Assembly: GCA_009783635.1 (NCBI GenBank)
Contig: WRDC01000036.1
Location: 1-12,533, forward strand
From: Methanimicrococcus sp.
Lineage (GTDB): Archaea; Halobacteriota; Methanosarcinia; Methanosarcinales; Methanosarcinaceae
Direction: 5' to 3'
Length of the DNA stretch: 12,533 nt
Shown: positions 1-7,117 of the stretch, piece by piece
How the letters are laid out: every line of letters starts with the position of its first letter
How positions within the stretch are numbered: position 1 is the stretch's first letter
Translations under genes and position numbers: made by a program
The notes under the pieces: generated by a model
The model's input: the letters and a program-made list of their open reading frames with translations, nothing else
Databases searched by the model: none
What the model was told of the DNA's origin: nothing

Positions 1-225
1 AATGCCGCGGACGAGGCGGCCGTTTGAATCGCGCTGCGCTTTAAAATAATCGGAATACGTTTGTTCCCGGCCCTTTTTACAATAAGCGACGGTCCTGAAA
101 TCTTCTTCGGCGGCGCCGTCGCAAACATCCAAACCCGAATGGGAGGCGATCGTTCCGATTTTGATTTGCTCGGGATTGTTGTAATATTGATCAACAGTTT
201 CCTTGATTTGTTTTCTTGAAATCAT
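1..225 (-). CDS. purP: PurP-family ATP-grasp protein, N-terminal part
   Basis: The minus-strand frame opens with ATG at 225 and stays open to the window edge, giving the first 75 residues; the 3' part is missing. It begins MISRKQIKETVDQYY, followed by IGTIASHSGLDVCDGA, FRTVAYCKKGREQTY and DYFKAQRDSNGRLVRGI. This matches the N-terminal (DUF1246) domain of archaeal PurP, the formate- and ATP-dependent ligase that formylates AICAR to FAICAR in purine synthesis. Many archaea also have a PurP paralogue of unproven role, and the SHSGLDVCDGA wording recalls that subgroup, so the exact substrate is uncertain. The start is supported by GGTGAT about five bases upstream. The gene is divergent from the small ORF at 403. 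Family assignment is from remembered motifs. Confidence 0.7.
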   Translation of the reverse strand, partial: MISRKQIKETVDQYYNNPEQIKIGTIASHSGLDVCDGAAEEDFRTVAYCKKGREQTYSDYFKAQRDSNGRLVRGI

Positions 226-342
226 AATATATCACCGGCGGATTGAAATTCCGATTTGAAAATTGAAAAACCGATTTATCGAATTTAAAAGTTGTCAGTA
301 TAAAACAGAATGATATCTGAGATGATTGATTAACGTATCGGA

Positions 343-350
343 TTATAAAA
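343..350 (+). promoter_or_regulatory. TATA box for the small ORF at 403
   Basis: TTATAAAA preceded by purines resembles an archaeal BRE/TATA element. Transcription would be expected about 25 bases downstream, near 373. That leaves a leader of about 30 bases containing the GGAGGTG ribosome binding site at 390-396. The spacing supports the small gene being real. Confidence 0.5.
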
Positions 351-402
351 AGGAATTGTTCGGCAAGAATCCGCAACTTTTTGAAAAGCGGAGGTGGGAC
401 TC

Positions 403-501
403 ATGAAATTGGTAAAAACGCAGCGGTTCGCGCGCGGCGCGGCTGTGCGGCGGCGCGGGCAGCCCGGCAACCGCAGAACCCCCAAAATCAGAAAAAGGTA
501 G
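403..501 (+). CDS. small very basic protein, 32 codons ending at TAG
   Basis: ATG at 403 lies six bases after a near-perfect Shine-Dalgarno GGAGGTG (390-396), with a TATA box at 343-350. The 32 codons encode MKLVKTQRFARGAAVRRRGQ followed by PGNRRTPKIRKR, nearly half Arg and Lys. I do not recognise it; the composition suggests an RNA- or ribosome-binding peptide, which is inference. The frame meets TAG at 499-501. If TAG is read as an amino acid, as suspected for the NAD(P)HX gene in this window, it continues 11 more codons to TGA at 532-534. Either way its 3' end overlaps the convergent spoIIM-like gene tail (14 or 47 bases). The coding stretch is much richer in GC than its surroundings and could alternatively be a structured RNA, since GCGGTT at 423-428 pairs with AACCGC at 469-474. 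Confidence 0.5.
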   Translation: MKLVKTQRFARGAAVRRRGQPGNRRTPKIRKR

Positions 502-1282
502 ACAGCAACGTCCCCGTCACATAAACTTCAATGATTGCCGCAACCAAAAGAAGCGGAAGGATGAAGAGGAAATAGAGGCCGGCAGCATTTAAAAATTCTT
601 TTTTGAACTGATACACCATGAGGCAGCAGGCATCGGAATCCCCCCGGATGATGTTGAAAAGAAGACGGGCAAACAAAGCGCCCAGCCGAAACCCGATTCC
701 CGCGCCGAGCAAAATCATCGGAAGTTCAATGATTCCGTGCGGTAAAAGACCCGTCAAAAGGAAAGGCAAGCCGAGCTGGCGAATGGTCGCCTCACTGACA
801 ACCCCGATGAGAAAACCGTTGGAAATAATAATCAGGACAGGCAAAATTGAGAGAATGAAGCCGAAGAAAATCAGCATGAATAAAACGCCGGCATTGTTGA
901 AGAAAATATACAGGAAGGTTTCAAAAGAACTGCCGTCGGGAAAATCGAAGGAAGAAAAAAGAAAATCAAAGATTTCGGGGTCGTAAGAACCGGCAACGTA
1001 ACCGGCAGCAGTCATCGCGAAGAAAAGAGCCGTCATCCAAAGGGCCGGCTTGAAGTACGGCGGTAAAACCGATTTCAACCACCTCGGATAAGAGAAGTTT
1101 TTGACGGATTCTTGGAAAGAATATTTCTGTTTCGGAGCCGCCGCGGGCGGAAGAAATCCAAGCTCTTCGAAGTCGGTAAAATCATCGGCAACATCATAAT
1201 CGGTGAGAGATTCGTCTGCTTCCGTAAAATCCGAGCCGGAAGGCTCGTCTTTCAAATCCGGCTGCTTTCTTTCTTCATCCAT
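488..1282 (-). CDS. SpoIIM-like integral membrane protein
   Basis: 264 residues ending in TGA. The first 75 residues are an acidic, disordered-looking cytosolic tail rich in Asp and Glu. The rest is strongly hydrophobic, with likely membrane segments near 80-98, 123-153, 170-208 and 233-257. The stretch FLLTGLLPHGIIELPMILLG (residues 174-193) carries the PHG...E signature of the archaeal/bacterial stage II sporulation protein M (DUF95) family. In bacteria SpoIIM belongs to a peptidoglycan-hydrolase complex. Archaea do not sporulate, so the role here is unknown and 'sporulation' should not be taken literally. It lies 68 bases downstream of prs on the same strand and may be cotranscribed. The ribosome binding site is weak (AGGGAT close to ATG). 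A small convergent ORF overlaps its 3' end. Confidence 0.75.
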   Translation of the reverse strand: MDEERKQPDLKDEPSGSDFTEADESLTDYDVADDFTDFEELGFLPPAAAPKQKYSFQESVKNFSYPRWLKSVLPPYFKPALWMTALFFAMTAAGYVAGSYDPEIFDFLFSSFDFPDGSSFETFLYIFFNNAGVLFMLIFFGFILSILPVLIIISNGFLIGVVSEATIRQLGLPFLLTGLLPHGIIELPMILLGAGIGFRLGALFARLLFNIIRGDSDACCLMVYQFKKEFLNAAGLYFLFILPLLLVAAIIEVYVTGTLLSTFF

Positions 1283-1350
1283 CCGATCCCTGTCCGTTAC
1301 CGGTTATGATATTTCATGAAAATCATGTCAAATAAAGGTCAGAATAAAGG

Positions 1351-2208
1351 TCACTTTTTCAGAGCGCCGACAATGATCGGCGCCGTACTGATACGGCTTT
1401 GGACTTTTTCGATGGTATCGGTTGCCATAATATCTTTAACGCCGGCGTTGGCCAGACGGAGAACGGCATTCCGAGACAAAACAGGATGGATGCAGGCTGT
1501 GTAAACGTCCCGCGCGCCATTTTTCCCTAAAATCTTAACGGCTTCCGCCATGGTGCCACCGGTTGCAATCATGTCGTCAACGATAATGACATCGCGTCCG
1601 GTGATATCCAAGTCGCCGCCTTTCATTTCAACGGTGGCGCCATCCAGACGGATTTTGTCAAAAGACGCTTGGTCCAAAGACAAGCCGCGAGCCATATTTT
1701 CAACCATGGCCCGAACGCCTTTGTCCGGCGCAACCAAAAGCGGCTCTTTTAATCCCAAGCTGACAATATATTCGGCAATCAAAGGCGAGGCGTCCAAATC
1801 ATAAGCGGGGCATTTGAAATGCTTTAAAACGCTTTTTTCGTGGATGTTGATTGTGTAGACAGCTTCCAAGTTATCGGCTGTCACCGTTCTTGCCATTGCG
1901 CGGGCGCTGACGGCCTCCCCCGGCTTGAACAACTTGTCTTGGCGGGCATAACCCATGTAGGGAATGACGGCTTTGACGCTTTTGGCCGATTCGCAGGCAT
2001 CCAAAAGCTGCAGAAGAGCCACCAGATCGGAATCCGTGGCCGTGCTTTGGATCAAAACGACATCCTGTCCGCCGATGTCTTCCGTAATTCTTAAATATTG
2101 TTCATTGTCGGGAAAACGTTCGAAATGGGTGATGGTCGGTACAATGTTGAGCTGAGCCGCAACGCGGCAGGCAAGAGTTTGCGAGGACGGGCCGCCGATA
2201 ATTTTCAA
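1351..2208 (-). CDS. prs: ribose-phosphate pyrophosphokinase (PRPP synthetase)
   Basis: 285 residues, stop TGA. The enzyme transfers pyrophosphate from ATP to ribose 5-phosphate, giving PRPP for purine, pyrimidine, histidine and NAD synthesis. Family motifs are all present: N-terminal MKIIGGPSSQ, GYARQD at 86-91, NIHEKS at 121-126 with His123, the flexible-loop Lys/Arg pair in DKIRL at 184-188, and the PRPP-binding loop VDDMIATGGT at 210-219. At 285 residues it is short, like archaeal enzymes, versus about 315 in bacteria. The start codon is TTG: no in-frame ATG lies nearby upstream, the archaeal N-terminus begins exactly here, and GAGGT sits seven bases before it. It lies between the NAD(P)HX gene and the spoIIM-like gene on the same strand. 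A 31-base tandem repeat lies in its upstream region and may affect its leader or promoter. Confidence 0.93.
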   Translation of the reverse strand: MKIIGGPSSQTLACRVAAQLNIVPTITHFERFPDNEQYLRITEDIGGQDVVLIQSTATDSDLVALLQLLDACESAKSVKAVIPYMGYARQDKLFKPGEAVSARAMARTVTADNLEAVYTINIHEKSVLKHFKCPAYDLDASPLIAEYIVSLGLKEPLLVAPDKGVRAMVENMARGLSLDQASFDKIRLDGATVEMKGGDLDITGRDVIIVDDMIATGGTMAEAVKILGKNGARDVYTACIHPVLSRNAVLRLANAGVKDIMATDTIEKVQSRISTAPIIVGALKK

Positions 2209-2261
2209 CTTAATAACCTCGGATGCTGATAGATTGATAATAAAATTGATGATAGAGTTAT

Positions 2262-2353
2262 GATAAGAATGATGAATGATAAGAATGATGATTGGAGATG
2301 ATGGGAATGATAAGAATGATGATTGGAGATGACGGGAATGATAAGAATGATGG
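2262..2353. repeat. 31-base tandem repeat upstream of prs
   Basis: Two 31-base units, 2278-2308 and 2309-2339, differ at one base (GATGATGGG against GATGACGGG). A partial third unit follows at 2340-2353, and a 16-base partial copy precedes at 2262-2277. The core is GATAAGAATGATGATTGGAG. The array occupies much of the 229-base gap between the stop of the NAD(P)HX gene and the start of prs, 54 or more bases before the prs start. No open frame or hairpin of note was seen in the rest of the gap. Confidence 0.9.
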
Positions 2354-2437
2354 CATTTTCAAATAAACTTTGGACAATCAATCAAATAAAACCTTTTCAT
2401 AAAAACGTTTTCATAAATTTTCATTTTTCGTAAACGA

Positions 2438-4138
2438 TCATTTCCCTTTTCCCGATTTGGAAGATGTCTTTTTTGCCCGTCCGAAACGCTTCCCGCCGGC
2501 GCCGATCAAAATATCCGGAATGAGTTCAAGCATATCAGACGGAAGCAAAGAATCGCCTTTTTCCGAAAATGACAGGTCCCCCGCCCGCCCGCAGATAAAC
2601 GCACTGCAGCAAGCCGCCGTAAAAGCGCTGTTTTTTGCCAGCAGGCCCGCCGCCGCCCCCGCCAGAATATCGCCCGTTCCGCCGACCGTCATGCCGGCGT
2701 TGCCGGTCGTGTTGTACCGGATACTGCCGTCCGCGGGGTTAAAAATCAGATCGGAAGGCCCTTTTAATAGGATTGTCGCATTCAGCTCTTTGCCGATGAA
2801 GGCGGCCTACTTTTCAATCTCGGCCGGGTCCGCGTGGCTTCTTTTGGAGGGCAGTTCAATGTCAAAGAACTCCGCAATCCTTCTGAATTCATTATAATGT
2901 GGCGTCAGGATGAGCTCGGTTTGAGATTCTCTTTCTTTCAATGCTTCCAAAATTTCGGGACGGAGAGCATCGGCGTCGATGACGGCTTTTTTGAAATACG
3001 GGACCAAACAGGCCGCGGCCTCTAAAACGGCAGGCTCGCTGCCGAGACCCGGACCGATCAAAACGGTATCATGCTTTTCGATTAAATCGGTCAGAACGGA
3101 ACGATCGGCTCCCGATAAACTCTCATCCGATAATTTTTTAACAATCAATTCCGGCGCAAATGAGGCAACCGATTTGTAAATACCGGAAGGCGCCGCAACG
3201 GTGACAAGATCACATCCGACCCGCAATGCGGCCATTCCTGTCATGGCGGGCGCGCCCGCATACGGGCCGCCGGCAATCACCAACACCCTGCCGCTATCGC
3301 CTTTATGAGCGTCTGCGCCGCGGCGGTGTAAAGCGGTCAGGTCGCCGGGGCCGACATTTCGTTCCGCGTTGGACGGGATTCCGATGGGTTTGACAAGGAT
3401 CCGGCCGGCAAACTTGACGGCTTCCGGAGTCTTCAGATAATCTTTCATTTTGTGAAAGGTCACGGTCGCGTCCGCGCGGACAATGACGCAATCGGAAAGC
3501 TTACGTCTCGGTGTTCCGGCCGCGGAAGGAACACAAGACATTCCGGAAGGGATGTCGATGGCCAAAACGAAAACATCATTTGATTTTTTCTGAATCGAAT
3601 TCATGTATTCAATCGCCTTTTTCTCAACGCCTTTGGGTTCGCCGGAAAAGCCGGTGCCGAAAATGCCGTCAACAATGGCGAGGATATTTTTGCCGTGAAC
3701 TTTCAAAGCGGCGCAGAGATCCGATTCGTTAAGGATTTCGATGGTTTGAACAAAATGTGTTTGGCTTAAAACAGCGTAATTCAGCCGCGACTCTTTCGTT
3801 TTGATGCGGTCTTTGTGACCCAAAAGAAAAACGACCGACGGGATTTCCAAATCCGCTAAGTGGCGGGCGGCAACGAAAGCGTCCCCGCCGTTGTTCCCGA
3901 GACCCGCGAACATCAAAACGGTCATTTGTCCCCCGAAAGCGACGGACGTATCCAGCGAAGAAGGATTCGGTTCATTCAGGACATCCGAATTCAGATTTAA
4001 ATGAATGGCAACTGTCTCGGCAACGGCATGACCGGCGTTTTCCATGAGCTGAAGCGGGCTCATGCCGAGCTCGGCGGCATTGATGTCAATCGCTTTCATT
4101 TCGGCAGCGGTAATCATCTCTTTTTTCATCGGGGTCAT
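2438..4138 (-). CDS. nnr: bifunctional NAD(P)HX epimerase/dehydratase with in-frame TAG
   Basis: 567 codons including the TGA stop, interrupted by one in-frame TAG at codon 444. The protein repairs hydrated NAD(P)H: the N-terminal NnrE domain epimerises R- and S-NAD(P)HX, and the C-terminal NnrD domain dehydrates S-NAD(P)HX using ATP or ADP. NnrE marks are LMENAG (31-36), GLGNNGGDAFVAARHL (79-94) and VLAIDIPSG (191-199). NnrD marks are HKGDSGRVLVIAGG (278-291), VLIGPGLG (359-366), DADAL (388-392) and LILTPH (409-414). After the TAG come ILLKGPSD, TGNAGMTVGGTGDILAG with likely catalytic Asp490, then a Lys-rich tail. Both halves are in one frame and no homologous segment is missing, so the TAG replaces or is read as a single residue. 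Start choice is loose: ATGs at codons 1, 4 and 8 are all possible. If TAG is a true stop, the dehydratase is inactive and the gene broken. Confidence 0.85.
2807..2809 (-). other. in-frame amber codon, candidate pyrrolysine site
   Basis: The minus-strand codon TAG lies between ...PAEIEK and AAFIGKELNATILLKGP. The frame before and after is identical, and conserved NnrD sequence resumes within 12 residues. The position corresponds to a variable helix outside the active site, where one substituted residue would be tolerated. A short inverted repeat (GCCG...CGGC, 4 bp) directly follows but is too weak to call a specific element. Translation as pyrrolysine is inference; the pyl genes are not in this window. 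Confidence 0.5.
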
Positions 4139-4187
4139 CTCGGGTTTTAACGCAAAAAATGATTTATTTAACTTATATTGCCGTTGG

Positions 4188-4196
4188 ATTATATTT
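4188..4196 (-). promoter_or_regulatory. putative TATA box for nnr
   Basis: On the minus strand this reads AAATATAAT, 50-58 bases before the ATG at 4138. This would give a leader of roughly 25-30 bases. A second AT-rich candidate lies at 4173-4179. The 382-base gap 4139-4520 is a divergent promoter region for nnr and the DHH gene; I see no gene in it. Confidence 0.35.
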
Positions 4197-4443
4197 GAAT
4201 TATTCCTTTTATTTGACAGTATTCATTTTAATTCTCATTTTAATTCTTCGGGAAGGGTGAATTCGGAAAAAATTGAAATGAATCTTCTTAATAAAGAATG
4301 AATTTAAATAGAAGGTCAAAAGTTTCTTCTATTACAATTTTTGCATCGGTTCGGTCACGAATTGTGTTTTGCAAAAAAGTTTTACAAAAACAAATAACGA
4401 AATATAAGAATGCGGAAACAAAACGACAATTATTTGAAAAGGA

Positions 4444-4457
4444 TTAAATAAATATTT
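4444..4457 (+). promoter_or_regulatory. putative TATA box for the DHH gene
   Basis: TTAAATAAATATTT lies about 65-75 bases before the ATG at 4521. Transcription would begin near 4480. The ribosome binding site is poor (AAGG at 4509-4512). Confidence 0.35.
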
Positions 4458-4520
4458 CAGGTACACAACAACTGAATTACCACTTATCTCTGTCAATTCA
4501 AGCATTATAAGGTCATCTTT

Positions 4521-5990
4521 ATGAATTCCGTTCAAAAAAATGCCAATATCAAAAAACCAAAACCCGAATTTTTGATTTTGGGCGGCGGCATTATCGGCTT
4601 TGCGGTTGCAAAGGAACTCCGCAAAACCGAAAAAGAAATTACGGTCATCGACCTCGATAAAACACGCGTTGAGACGCTTCGCCAAGAAGGGTTCAACGCT
4701 TTGATCGGCGACATTTCCGATCCGGAACTATACAATACGATCGATATGCGGAATCTTATCTGCGTTGCGGCCCTCAGTTCCAACGATGACGCGAACACGA
4801 AGGCCATCGCAAACTTTAAAGCCGTACTTCCCGAGTCCGTGAAAATTATTTCCCGCGCATCGGACACGCTTAAAAAGGGAGAGATGATGGCTGCCGGCTC
4901 CGGTTATGTATTTGTGCCGCCGCAAATCGTTTCTAAAACAATTACGGAATATTTGGATTTGATTGAAACCAAACACATCGGCAACCGTTTGGTGAAATGG
5001 CTGGATGAGCACCGCGGAATTACGCTGGGCATCGTTCTTCATGATAACCCCGACCCTGATGCGATTTCAAGCGCATACGCTTTAACCGAAATTACGAAAA
5101 AGTTCGGCATCAAAGCTGACATTTTATACGACGGGAAAGTCGGCCACCATGAAAATAAAGCTTTTATCAACCTGTTGGCAATTCCGATGATTAAAATCCC
5201 CGGTCCCGAGATTTTCAGCCAATACGACAAACTGGCGCTGGTGGACAACTCCATCCCGTCTGTCAACAACTCGGTGCCGGCCGACCATCCGATCGGCATC
5301 ATCATCGACCACCACTCTTATTCCGGCATTGAACCTTCGGCCGATTTTGCGGATGTCCGAACAAACGTCGGCGCTTCCGCAACGATTTTAACAAAATATC
5401 TCCAGCAAATGGACATTACCGTTTCCAAGGAATTGGCCACAGCTCTTTTATTCGGTATCCGCACCGACACAAACGATTTCAGGCGCAATACAACGTCCGC
5501 CGACTTCGCCGCGGCCTCTTTCCTGCACCCGCTGTCCGACCATGATTTGCTGACGCAGGTCGAAACGCCGTCCATGTCCGTGGAAACGCTGGACATCCTC
5601 AGTGAAGCGATCCGCAGCCGGGAAGTCTACGGCACAACCATTTTGTCCAACGTCGGCACCATCCGCAACCGCGACACGCTGCCGCAAGCCGCGGATTACC
5701 TGCTTGCGATGGAAGGGATTTCCACTGTTGTTGTTTTCGGCATTTTGGATGACAGCATTTATGTCTCCGCCCGAAACGATGACATCCGCGTGAATTTGGG
5801 GGAAGTGATGCGTCAGGCGTTTGGCGAGAATGCGGGCGGCCACCCGACAGCGGCCGGCGCAAAGATTCCGCTCGGCTTATTCGCGTCCGCAAAAGACAAG
5901 CACGTTCTTCAAAAATTGGTTGAAGAGTCCATCATGAAGCGGTTTTTAAGCGCGATGGGCATTGAAGATAGCGAAAACGATGGGCTGTAA
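4521..5990 (+). CDS. TrkA-N/DHH/DHHA1 fusion phosphoesterase
   Basis: 489 residues, stop TAA. Residues 16-115 are a Rossmann TrkA-N (RCK-N) domain with the dinucleotide loop LGGGIIGFAVAKEL (20-33) and acidic strand end VIDLD (42-46). A DHH phosphoesterase domain follows, with metal motifs HDNPDPDA (174-181), VDN (241-243), DHH (263-265) and TDTND (315-319). Last is a DHHA1 domain with GGHPTAAGA (439-447). All metal ligands are intact, so hydrolysis of a phosphodiester such as a short oligoribonucleotide, pAp or cyclic di-AMP is expected. This resembles bacterial NrnA and the catalytic part of GdpP. The fused nucleotide-binding domain suggests ligand control, which is inference. It is soluble, with no membrane segments. 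It is divergent from nnr and followed by repeats and a hairpin terminator, so probably monocistronic. Confidence 0.85.
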   Translation: MNSVQKNANIKKPKPEFLILGGGIIGFAVAKELRKTEKEITVIDLDKTRVETLRQEGFNALIGDISDPELYNTIDMRNLICVAALSSNDDANTKAIANFKAVLPESVKIISRASDTLKKGEMMAAGSGYVFVPPQIVSKTITEYLDLIETKHIGNRLVKWLDEHRGITLGIVLHDNPDPDAISSAYALTEITKKFGIKADILYDGKVGHHENKAFINLLAIPMIKIPGPEIFSQYDKLALVDNSIPSVNNSVPADHPIGIIIDHHSYSGIEPSADFADVRTNVGASATILTKYLQQMDITVSKELATALLFGIRTDTNDFRRNTTSADFAAASFLHPLSDHDLLTQVETPSMSVETLDILSEAIRSREVYGTTILSNVGTIRNRDTLPQAADYLLAMEGISTVVVFGILDDSIYVSARNDDIRVNLGEVMRQAFGENAGGHPTAAGAKIPLGLFASAKDKHVLQKLVEESIMKRFLSAMGIEDSENDGL

Positions 5991-6022
5991 CCGATTTTAT
6001 AACCGAATTTATAACCGAATTT
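5987..6022 (+). repeat. three 12-base tandem units after the DHH gene
   Basis: Units are GTAACCGATTTT, ATAACCGAATTT and ATAACCGAATTT, the first overlapping the TAA stop codon. They run directly into the terminator hairpin at 6023. Probably slippage-derived. Confidence 0.85.
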
Positions 6023-6061
6023 GTACATGAAATCCGAGGATTTCTTGTACGTTTCTTTTTT
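6023..6061 (+). terminator. hairpin plus T-run terminator after the DHH gene
   Basis: GTACATGAAATCC (6023-6035) pairs with GGATTTCTTGTAC (6038-6050) with one T-T mismatch, leaving a tiny loop. The run GTTTCTTTTTT follows. It looks like a bacterial-style intrinsic terminator and separates the DHH gene from the nucleotidyltransferase. Confidence 0.7.
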
Positions 6062-6076
6062 CAGCGGAGAACTTTC

Positions 6077-7117
6077 ATGACGGCATCCGATGAATTCAAA
6101 GACCCGGTCCTGCGTGATTTTTTTGTGACAAAAGACGGGCTGATTTTTTCCGTTACCGATTATTTCCATCCGCCGAAAGGGATCCGTTCCATTTTGCGGT
6201 ATGTGCCTGATGAAAACGGCGCAAGGATTCGAAAAAAAGACGGCCTGAAATACCGGAAAGCCGAATTTGACGAGTCGTTTGAATATTTGAAAAAGCATCA
6301 TCCGGATTGGCCGGCCGAAGTGGCCGTTGTCCCGCGCTCGGAGATTGCGGAAATTCTGAAACCCGGCGACGCCGTTTCTGAAATATTGTCAGGCGTACGC
6401 CCGTTCCGGGCGGCGGAAGAACTGATCCGCCGTTTGGAAAGCGCCGGCGTCCCGATATCCGCGATGGGCATTTCCGGCTCCCTTTTGCCGGGTTTGGAAA
6501 ATGAAGAGTCGGATGTTGATTTTGTGGTTTTCGGCCCCGATTGGTTCAAAGCCAAAAAAGCCTTGGCCGAGATGAAACAAAAGGATGACGCAGATGGCGC
6601 GGATGATGCGGATGGCGCGGCTTTCCGCTATAAAATTTCGGAACTGGACGACAATATGTGGCGAACCGTTTATAAAAAACGTAAATCGCCACTTCGTTTT
6701 GAAGATTTCCATGCCCATGAGATACGGAAAGGAAACCGCGGAATGTTCACCGACAAAGAAGGCGGCAAAAGCATTTACTTCGATTTGCTTTTTGTCCGCT
6801 CTTCGGAACAGATAAAAGAGCCGATCCGGCGCGGGACGGATACGGGAAATATACAGATCGAAGCGGTTATAACGGACGCCGCCTTTGCTTTTGACAGTCC
6901 CGCGATTTATTTAACCGACCACGATGAGATAAGTGAAATTTACAGTTACACGCACACGTATGCCGGACAGGCGCTTTTGGGTGAAACGGTGCGCGCGCGC
7001 GGCATGGTTGAAGTCATCGGCAGCCGCAAGAGACTGGTCGTCGGCACATCCCGAGAAGCGCGGGACGAATGGATGATATCAATGACGCTGCTTGAGAATT
7101 TGGGGAAAAAGGAATAA
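6077..7117 (+). CDS. predicted nucleotidyltransferase (COG2413-like)
   Basis: 346 residues, stop TAA, with GGAGA at 6066-6070 before the ATG. The Pol beta-type nucleotidyltransferase signature is present: GISGSLLPGL (131-140) gives the G-S pair and DVDFVVFG (146-153) gives the D-x-D metal ligands. Asp236 in IYFDLLFV is the likely third acidic residue. The family is widespread in archaea and uncharacterised; the substrate is unknown. The N-terminal 100 residues (FFVTKDGLIFSVTDYFHPP) and the C-terminal segment (ETVRARGMVEVIG, 303-315) fit the archaeal family as I recall it. Residues 169-181 are a low-complexity Asp/Ala/Gly loop made by an 18-base duplication (6584-6619), placed between the catalytic motifs and likely surface exposed. 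No partner gene is apparent. Confidence 0.75.
   Translation: MTASDEFKDPVLRDFFVTKDGLIFSVTDYFHPPKGIRSILRYVPDENGARIRKKDGLKYRKAEFDESFEYLKKHHPDWPAEVAVVPRSEIAEILKPGDAVSEILSGVRPFRAAEELIRRLESAGVPISAMGISGSLLPGLENEESDVDFVVFGPDWFKAKKALAEMKQKDDADGADDADGAAFRYKISELDDNMWRTVYKKRKSPLRFEDFHAHEIRKGNRGMFTDKEGGKSIYFDLLFVRSSEQIKEPIRRGTDTGNIQIEAVITDAAFAFDSPAIYLTDHDEISEIYSYTHTYAGQALLGETVRARGMVEVIGSRKRLVVGTSREARDEWMISMTLLENLGKKE
6584..6619 (+). repeat. 18-base in-frame duplication inside the nucleotidyltransferase
   Basis: GATGACGCAGATGGCGCG is followed by GATGATGCGGATGGCGCG. The two units differ at two positions and add six residues (DDADGA) to a loop. The frame is preserved. Confidence 0.85.

Noticed and set aside
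2262..2353. CRISPR array
   Set aside because: The units are contiguous with no unique spacers, and no cas genes are near.
2693..2806. Frameshift as the cause of the split NAD(P)HX gene
   Set aside because: The two halves are in the same frame (offset a multiple of three), so only the TAG separates them.
2791..2809. Pyrrolysine insertion (PYLIS-like) stem-loop after the TAG
   Set aside because: Only a four-pair stem with a seven-base loop was seen; this is common by chance, and such an element is not strictly needed for Pyl insertion.
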